Source: an uncultured Pseudodesulfovibrio sp. (lineage in GTDB: Bacteria; Desulfobacterota; Desulfovibrionia; Desulfovibrionales; Desulfovibrionaceae). Taken from it: a stretch of 64,000 nucleotides of DNA. The DNA is taken from positions 186,001 to 250,000 of the forward strand of contig NZ_OY760064.1 in NCBI RefSeq assembly GCF_963662885.1, written 5' to 3'. Below, one piece after another: positions 59,183 to 64,000 of the stretch; within the stretch, counting starts at the first letter, position 1; every line of letters starts with the position of its first letter. Under the pieces are notes generated by a model. The model saw only the letters and a program-made list of their open reading frames with translations, was not told where the DNA came from and made no database searches. The position numbers were made by a program, and so were the translations under genes.

Positions 59183-59380
59183 ATGCCCAAGATCAAAACC
59201 CGCCGTGCAGCCGCCAAGCGGTTCTCCAAGACCGCTACCGGCAAGTTCAAGCGCCGCCGCAAGAATCTCAGGCACATTCTGACCAAAAAGAATGCCAAGA
59301 GAAAGCGCCGCCTCGGTCAGTCCACTACCGTGGATACCGTGAACATGAAGGCTGTCCGTCGTCAGTTGCCCAACGGCTAG
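59183..59380 (+). CDS. rpmI: 50S ribosomal protein L35
   Basis: 65 residues, starting MPKIKTRRAAAKRFSKTATGKFKRR and containing KNLRHILTKKNAKRKRRLG, which is diagnostic for L35. An AGGAGG site lies six bases before the ATG. It is separated from rplT by an unusually long 180-base spacer. Confidence 0.97.
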   Translation: MPKIKTRRAAAKRFSKTATGKFKRRRKNLRHILTKKNAKRKRRLGQSTTVDTVNMKAVRRQLPNG

Positions 59381-59560
59381 CAATCCGCCTGATAAGGCCA
59401 TCCGGCGGCGTCACAAGAGAGGAGGGGAATGGCCCCGAATCGCACGTACGCCGGTTGCGCCCAGACGAGATGCCCGTTGATCCCATTAACCCTATAAAGC
59501 AATCCACCTCGTCGGGGGAGTCCGTCCGGCCCGGGAGGTAAAAGCGATGGAGGTTTTACC
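59381..59560 (+). promoter_or_regulatory. Long rpmI-rplT spacer, candidate L20 autoregulatory RNA
   Basis: This 180-base gap has no gene. It can form CCGCC/GGCGG near 59385-59408 and a longer-range stem GACGAGATG/CACCTCGTC (59464-59472 with 59505-59513, one mismatch), just upstream of the rplT ribosome-binding site. L20 represses its own operon in other bacteria by binding such mRNA structures; the role here is inference. Confidence 0.4.
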
Positions 59561-59914
59561 ATGAGAGTAAAGCGTGGAGTTGCCGCCAAGCGGCGTCACA
59601 ACAAATATCTGAAAATGGCCAAGGGCTACCGCGGAGCTGGTTCCCGCCTGTACCGTACCGCCCGTGAGCGCGTCGAAAAGGCCCTCTGCCATGCCTACAA
59701 GGACCGCAAGCGCAAAAAACGCGAGTTCCGCAAGCTGTGGATCCAGCGCATCAACGCCGCCGCCCGCATCAACGGTATGTCCTATAGCCGTTTGATGAAT
59801 GGCCTGAAGAAGGCCGGCATCGAGCTGAACCGCAAGGTTCTGGCCGATATGGCAGTGCGCGATCCGCAGGTGTTCGCCAAGATCGCAGAGGCAGCCAAGG
59901 CCAAAGTGAGCTAA
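59561..59914 (+). CDS. rplT: 50S ribosomal protein L20
   Basis: 117 residues. Diagnostic stretches: MRVKRGVAAKRRHNKYLKMAKGYRGAGSRLYRTA, KKREFRKLWIQRINAAARINGMSYSRLMNGLKKAGIELNRKVLADMA. GGAGG lies seven bases before the ATG. L20 binds 23S rRNA early in 50S assembly and often represses its own operon. Confidence 0.98.
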   Translation: MRVKRGVAAKRRHNKYLKMAKGYRGAGSRLYRTARERVEKALCHAYKDRKRKKREFRKLWIQRINAAARINGMSYSRLMNGLKKAGIELNRKVLADMAVRDPQVFAKIAEAAKAKVS

Positions 59915-59917
59915 ATT

Positions 59918-60970
59918 GTGAGTAGTGAATTGAAGTCCTTCCTGGAAGGACTCGACAGCCTGGCCCAGGATTGCGCATCGCGCAAGGGCCAGGCTTGTTC
60001 GTTAAAGGAACTGGAGGAACTCCGCATCGAGTTCCTGGGCCGGAAGGGCAAGCTTGCTCAGATCATGGGCATGCTCGGAAAGCTCGACAATTCCGACAAG
60101 CCTGAGGGCGGCAAGAAGGCCAACGAAGTCAAGCAGGCCATCACGGCACAGCTGGACGCGTGGGAAGCCGAATTGCAGGCCGCCGAGGCTGGTCAGGCCT
60201 TGTCGCGCTTTGATCCTTCCATGCCGGGCCGCAAGCCGTGGGCCGGTTCCCTGCATCCCGTGACCCTGGTCATGGACGAGATCGCCTCGATCCTGGTCGG
60301 GCTCGGCTTCGAGCACGCCGCTGGTCCCGAGGTCGAGAACGACTGGCACAACTTCGAGGCCCTGAACATGCCGCCGGACCACCCGGCCCGCGACATGCAG
60401 GATACCCTGTACGTGTCGGAAAAGATCGTCCTGCGTACCCACACCTCGGGTATGCAGATCCGCTCCATGCTCAAGCAAAAGCCGCCTTTGGCAATCATCG
60501 CCCCGGGCAAGGTCTACCGCCGCGATTCGGACCTGACCCACACCCCCATGTTCCACCAGATCGAGGGGCTGTTGGTCGACAAGAACGTGTCCATGGGCGA
60601 CCTGCGCGGCACCCTGACCGTGTTCGTGCGCAAGGTGTTCGGCCCCAAGACCAACGTCCGTTTCCGTCCGAGCTTCTTCCCGTTTACCGAACCCAGCGCT
60701 GAAGTGGATATCTCCTGCGCCGTGTGCGGCGGAAAGGGCGAGATGCACGGCAAGACCTGCCGTGTCTGCAAGGGCACGGGTTGGGTCGAGATTCTGGGCT
60801 GCGGCATGGTCGATCCCAACGTGTTCAAGTCGGTGGGCTACGACCCCGAGGTCTACACGGGCTTTGCCTTCGGGCTCGGCGTCGAGCGCATGGCCATGCT
60901 CAAGTACGGCATCGACGACCTGCGCATGTTCTTCGAGAACGACGTCCGTTTCCTGGAACAGTTCGCCTAG
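59918..60970 (+). CDS. pheS: Phenylalanyl-tRNA synthetase alpha subunit
   Basis: 350 residues, GTG start three bases after the rplT stop. The N-terminal coiled coil is short; the class II core shows HPVTLVMDEIASILVGLGF, PARDMQDTLY, LLRTHTS-type (VLRTHTSGMQI), KVYRRDSDLTHTPMFHQIEGLLVD, and FRPSFFPFTEPSAEVDISC. The C-region has a zinc-ribbon-like CAVCGGKGEMHGKTCRVCKGTGW, a normal PheS feature in this lineage, before the final motif 3 (GLGVERMAMLKYGIDDLR). Confidence 0.97.
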   Translation: MSSELKSFLEGLDSLAQDCASRKGQACSLKELEELRIEFLGRKGKLAQIMGMLGKLDNSDKPEGGKKANEVKQAITAQLDAWEAELQAAEAGQALSRFDPSMPGRKPWAGSLHPVTLVMDEIASILVGLGFEHAAGPEVENDWHNFEALNMPPDHPARDMQDTLYVSEKIVLRTHTSGMQIRSMLKQKPPLAIIAPGKVYRRDSDLTHTPMFHQIEGLLVDKNVSMGDLRGTLTVFVRKVFGPKTNVRFRPSFFPFTEPSAEVDISCAVCGGKGEMHGKTCRVCKGTGWVEILGCGMVDPNVFKSVGYDPEVYTGFAFGLGVERMAMLKYGIDDLRMFFENDVRFLEQFA

Positions 60971-60980
60971 ATTTTGTGGC

Positions 60981-61016
60981 GGCACGGGAGGGCGCAAGCC
61001 TTCCCGCGTGCCCCTT
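60981..61016 (+). terminator. Hairpin after pheS (possible attenuator)
   Basis: GGCACGGGAGGGC-GCAA-GCCTTCCCGCGTGCC with minor mismatches, followed by CCTTTT. It lies between pheS and pheT, so if it terminates it would reduce pheT transcription. Confidence 0.5.
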
Positions 61017-61105
61017 TTGACATATTGAACTCCACAGAGTTCACCCCTTACGAAGACAACTTTTCCACTCCCTTCCATCTTACGCCATGCGCGGACAATA
61101 GGTTC

Positions 61106-61200
61106 AGGAAGGGAGAGGGGATGGGGGGCCGAGGGAAGGGGAGAGGGGAAGCCCTGTTTCCATGGTTCCTCTCTCCCCTTCCCTCGGCCGCCGGAGGCAC
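61106..61200. repeat. Dispersed repeat, copy 2 (right half, 95 bp)
   Basis: Nearly identical to 63850-63945 (for example GGAAGGGAGAGGGGATGGGG and the end GGCCGCCGGAGGCA). It contains a GGGAAGGGGAGAGGGGAA hairpin and its terminal GGAGG (61193-61197) is the ribosome-binding site of pheT. The preceding bases hold TGAACTC-CACA-GAGTTCA (61026-61043). Confidence 0.8.
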
Positions 61201-61202
61201 TC

Positions 61203-63605
61203 ATGTTAGTTAGCTTGAATTGGTTGCGTGAATTCGTCCCCTACGAGGGGGACATCCAGGTCCTGGGGGACAAGTTGACCATGCTCGGCCTCGAGCTGGA
61301 CGGCATCACTGATCCCTTTGAGGCCATTCAGGACATCGTGGTCGGCTACGTGGTCGAGCGTGAGCCGCATCCCGAGTCCGATCATCTTTCCGTCTGCACC
61401 GTGGACGTCGGCGGTCCTGAGACCCTGACCATCGTGTGCGGCGCGCCCAACGTTGACAAGGGCCAGAAGGTGCCCGTGGCCACGGTCGGCACGACCATGC
61501 CCGACGGCATGAAGATCAAGAAGGCCAAGCTTCGGGGCGTCAAGTCCATGGGCATGATCTGCTCCGAGCGCGAGCTTGGCTTTTCCGAAGACCACGAGGG
61601 CATCTGGGTACTCGACGAGTCCCTGAAGGTCGGCGACAAGCTGGTCGACGCCCTCAATCTGGAGCGGGTCGTCTTCGACTTCGACATCACTCCGAACCGT
61701 GCCGACTGTCTTTCCATTCTCGGTTTCGCCCGCGAGACCGCCCTGGCCTTTGATCTGCCTCTGACCATGCCCGACCTGAATCTGGTCGAAAGCGGCGCAA
61801 ATGCGGCCGACGAGATCAAGATTCTGATCGACGACGCCGAGTACTGCCCGCTCTTCAACGGCCGTGTCATCAAAGGCGTGGAAACCCGCAAGGCCCCTGA
61901 TTGGATGCGCTTCAAGCTGCTCGCCCTGGGCCAACGTCCCATCTCCAACATCGTGGACGTGACCAACTACATCATGTTCGAGCTGGGCCAACCCATGCAC
62001 TCCTACGACCTGGATCTGGTCCAGGATGCCACCCTGCGTGTCGCTCTGGCAGAAGAGGGGATGAAGTTCACCACACTGGACGACGTGGAGCGTACGCTCA
62101 CGGCCAACGATCTGCTTATCTGGGACGGCAAACGCCCGGTAGGCCTCGCCGGTGTCATGGGCGGTTCCAACACAGAGATGCACGCCGGTTCCACCAATGT
62201 TCTTCTCGAGGCCGCCGTGTTCCGTCCCGGAACCATCCGCAAGACGGCCCGCCGTCTGGCTCTTCCGTCCGAGGCGTCCTATCGTTTCGAGCGCGGCGTG
62301 GACCAGCAGCTCAACCGGTTCTGCATTGATCGCGGAGCCCAGCTCATGGCTGAGACTTCCGGCGGCACCGTGCTGAAGGGCGTGGTCACCAACGAGCCTC
62401 GCCCCTGGCAGGACCGTACCCACGGCTACCGTCACAAGCGGTGCATGTCCCTGCTCGGCCTTGATCTCGAACCGGCCTTCGCCAAGAAGGTGTTCGAGCT
62501 CGAAGGGTGCACGGTTGACGATGCCGATCCGGACAACTGGACCGTGAATTCTCCGTCCCATCGGTTGGATCTCGAGCGTGAAGTCGACCTGTACGAGGAA
62601 GTGGGCCGTGTCTACGGTCTGGACCGCATCCCGGCGGTGCTGCCCAAGGTGGCCAAGTCCCTGGATGCCGTGGCCGGTACCCCGGTGTACGATTTCATCA
62701 AGCGGGTCAAGCTGTGGGGACGCGGCGTCGGACTGAACGAAGCGATCAACTACAGCTTCACCGGCTCCGACGATCTCGATCGCCTTTCTCTGCCTGCAGA
62801 GGGACGCGTCTACATCGCCAATCCGCTGTCCGAAGAACAGAATGTCATGCGTACCGAACTGGCCCCCGGCCTGCTCAACGCGCTCAAGAACAACCTGTCC
62901 AAGGGCAATAATCATATCCGTCTGTTCGAGGTCGCCAAGCAGTTCGTCTTTGACGAGAGCTCCGAGACCGAGACTCGTGAACAGACCCGCCTGGGCCTGC
63001 TGCTCTACGGTCCGCGTCACGCCGAGGAATGGCCCTGGGCCCACGGCGACGTGGACTATCTGGACCTCAAGGGCCACGTGGAACACCTGCTGGGCGACAC
63101 GCTCAAGCTCGAAGCTCCGGTGTTCACCGTAGCCGAGAACGAGCATCCCTATCTTGAGCCCTGCGTTCAGGTGACCGTTTCCGGCGAGTGCATCGGTGTC
63201 ATGGGTCGGGTACGCGAAGACATGGCCGACTATTTCCACGCCCGCAAGGACGTCTGGTTGGCCGACTTCAACCTGGACGGCCTGCGCGAGATGGTCGATG
63301 CGCACAAGATCGCCTTCCAGTCTCTGCCGGTCTTCCCGCCCAGCCGCCGCGACGTGACCGTCATCGGTCCCGTGACCCTGCATGCCGACGCCATCCGTGA
63401 GACCATCCTGTCCGCCGGCGTGGACATCCTGGAGTCCGTGGAGCTGGTGGCCGAATTCATGCCCGAAGGCCAGGAGGAGGAACGCAACCTGTCCTTCCGC
63501 CTGACCTACCGCTCGCCGACCAAGACCCTCAAGGACAAACAGGTCGACAAGGAACACAAGAATATCCTGGACGCCCTGGAAAAGAACCTGCCCATTCGGT
63601 TCTAG
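61203..63605 (+). CDS. pheT: Phenylalanyl-tRNA synthetase beta subunit
   Basis: 800 residues. Domains in order: N-terminal MLVSLNWLREFVPYEG; EMAP-type tRNA-binding domain (VCTVDVGGPETLTIVCGAPNVDKGQKVPVA); B3/4 editing domain (FDITPNRADCLSILGFARE); B5; core with ELAPGLLNALKNNLSKG and RLFEVAKQF; and the C-terminal anticodon-binding domain (VFPPSRRDVTVIG, LSFRLTYRSPTKTLKDKQVD). Its ribosome-binding site is provided by the dispersed repeat that separates it from pheS by 232 bases, a larger gap than usual for this pair. Confidence 0.97.
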   Translation: MLVSLNWLREFVPYEGDIQVLGDKLTMLGLELDGITDPFEAIQDIVVGYVVEREPHPESDHLSVCTVDVGGPETLTIVCGAPNVDKGQKVPVATVGTTMPDGMKIKKAKLRGVKSMGMICSERELGFSEDHEGIWVLDESLKVGDKLVDALNLERVVFDFDITPNRADCLSILGFARETALAFDLPLTMPDLNLVESGANAADEIKILIDDAEYCPLFNGRVIKGVETRKAPDWMRFKLLALGQRPISNIVDVTNYIMFELGQPMHSYDLDLVQDATLRVALAEEGMKFTTLDDVERTLTANDLLIWDGKRPVGLAGVMGGSNTEMHAGSTNVLLEAAVFRPGTIRKTARRLALPSEASYRFERGVDQQLNRFCIDRGAQLMAETSGGTVLKGVVTNEPRPWQDRTHGYRHKRCMSLLGLDLEPAFAKKVFELEGCTVDDADPDNWTVNSPSHRLDLEREVDLYEEVGRVYGLDRIPAVLPKVAKSLDAVAGTPVYDFIKRVKLWGRGVGLNEAINYSFTGSDDLDRLSLPAEGRVYIANPLSEEQNVMRTELAPGLLNALKNNLSKGNNHIRLFEVAKQFVFDESSETETREQTRLGLLLYGPRHAEEWPWAHGDVDYLDLKGHVEHLLGDTLKLEAPVFTVAENEHPYLEPCVQVTVSGECIGVMGRVREDMADYFHARKDVWLADFNLDGLREMVDAHKIAFQSLPVFPPSRRDVTVIGPVTLHADAIRETILSAGVDILESVELVAEFMPEGQEEERNLSFRLTYRSPTKTLKDKQVDKEHKNILDALEKNLPIRF

Positions 63606-63626
63606 TCGTCATCACGATTACATCCA

Positions 63627-63659
63627 GGCCCCGCTCCGAAAGGAACGGGGCCTTTTTTT
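63627..63659 (+). terminator. Rho-independent terminator after pheT
   Basis: GGCCCCGCTCC-GAAA-GGAACGGGGCC (one mismatch) followed by T7, 22 bases past the pheT stop. Confidence 0.92.
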
Positions 63660-63669
63660 ACGCCCGGGG

Positions 63670-63945
63670 GATGCCTCCGGCGGCCGGGGCGCTGACCCGG
63701 ACCCCGCTCAAGGACCTTTTGAAAAAGGTTCTTGAGAATCTCCCAAACTTTTTGTGTGCCTTCGGCAGGTCCGTGCGTGTGCGGTAGTACCTGCGTACAA
63801 GGATATTCGCTTGAGTACCTGCCACCCGCGTAGCGGGAATAAAAAGTTTAGGAAGGGAGAGGGGATGGGGGGTCGGGGGAAGGGGAGAGGGGAAGCCCTT
63901 TTCAAAGGGTTCCCCTCTCCCCTTCCCCCGGCCGCCGGAGGCATC
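63670..63945. repeat. Dispersed repeat, copy 3 (276 bp, complete)
   Basis: Bounded by perfect 16-bp terminal inverted repeats, GATGCCTCCGGCGGCC (63670-63685) and GGCCGCCGGAGGCATC (63930-63945). Inside are a GACC..TTTTGAAAAAGGTTC palindromic block near 63710-63735 and a long hairpin near 63870-63930 (GGGGGAAGGGGAGAGGGGAA with TTCCCCTCTCCCCTTCCCCC). No open reading frame of note and no transposase. The last 55 bases of the window (63946-64000) show no recognisable gene. Confidence 0.8.
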
Positions 63946-64000
63946 TTCCCTTCAAACGTTGTTGAAGGCGGCGGGGGTATTTGGTAGACATAGTGGATGG

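Noticed and set aside
61206..63557. 783-codon minus-strand frame opposite pheT
   Set aside because: Antisense shadow of a complete PheT.
1..64000. CRISPR array, prophage or insertion sequence
   Set aside because: No regularly spaced direct repeats, no transposase, integrase or phage structural genes; the dispersed repeats seen are non-coding and not arrayed.

Overview
This 64 kb, GC-rich (about 60%) chromosomal window looks like a member of Desulfovibrionaceae, most likely a Desulfovibrio/Pseudodesulfovibrio-type sulfate reducer. The indications are a 62-residue ferredoxin that closely resembles Desulfovibrio africanus ferredoxin III (Asp in place of one cluster ligand), a very large one-chain FAD/4Fe-4S lactate-dehydrogenase-like protein, a MoeA fused to a periplasmic-binding-like domain, HypF, and several small proteins I associate with this family. 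Assignments rest on reading motifs by eye; no database search was run. No rRNA operon, CRISPR array, transposase or integrase was seen.

Layout. 1-4.5 kb: 3' part of an RND efflux permease, a periplasmic solute-binding protein, a Cys-rich small protein and a structured intergenic repeat. 4.5-5.7 kb: an AT-rich DUF3800 gene, the clearest sign of horizontal acquisition. 5.7-14.1 kb (minus strand): polA, a DHH phosphoesterase, a cobamide salvage pair (CobU and a CbiR-like TIM barrel), and an EndoQ-like nuclease fused to a UvrD-type helicase. 14.1-19.1 kb: MarR regulator, membrane-fusion protein and RND permease, a second efflux system. 19.1-25.3 kb: ComFB-like protein, an unknown protein, aminotransferase, FKBP isomerase, trpS, M50 protease, HD-GYP phosphodiesterase and a receiver-only response regulator.

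25.5-30.1 kb (plus): ThiS/TtuB-like sulfur carrier with TtuA-type tRNA thiolase, glycosyltransferase, RidA overlapping a threonine-synthase-like enzyme, and signal peptidase I. 30.1-36.9 kb (minus): exported Ppx/GppA-like protein, MltG, RuvX, thioesterase and the giant FAD/Fe-S oxidoreductase. 37.2-39.7 kb: serine biosynthesis (class V aminotransferase, SerA). 39.8-48.9 kb: chemoreceptor, YqaE/Pmp3 peptide, DUF3298 lipoprotein-like protein, HypF, DUF362, double ABC ATPase, then an RRM protein, a Lys-rich small protein and a cold-shock-domain protein. 48.9-52.8 kb: MoeA fusion, M29 aminopeptidase, ferredoxin. 53.1-55.7 kb: YkgJ Cys-cluster protein, unknown protein, TPR protein, and a gene broken by a one-base frameshift. 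55.8-63.6 kb: VOC protein, tRNA-Val(GAC), then the translation cluster thrS-infC-rpmI-rplT-pheS-pheT.

The most notable observations are: infC probably starts at a rare AUA codon with an ideal Shine-Dalgarno; a roughly 280-bp dispersed repeat with 16-bp terminal inverted repeats supplies the ribosome-binding sites of pheT and of the moeA fusion; the EndoQ-helicase fusion; the CbiR-CobU pair; a sulfur carrier ending in Ala-Gly rather than Gly-Gly; an exported Ppx/GppA-like protein whose catalytic glutamate region is altered; and a single-base frameshift near 55587.
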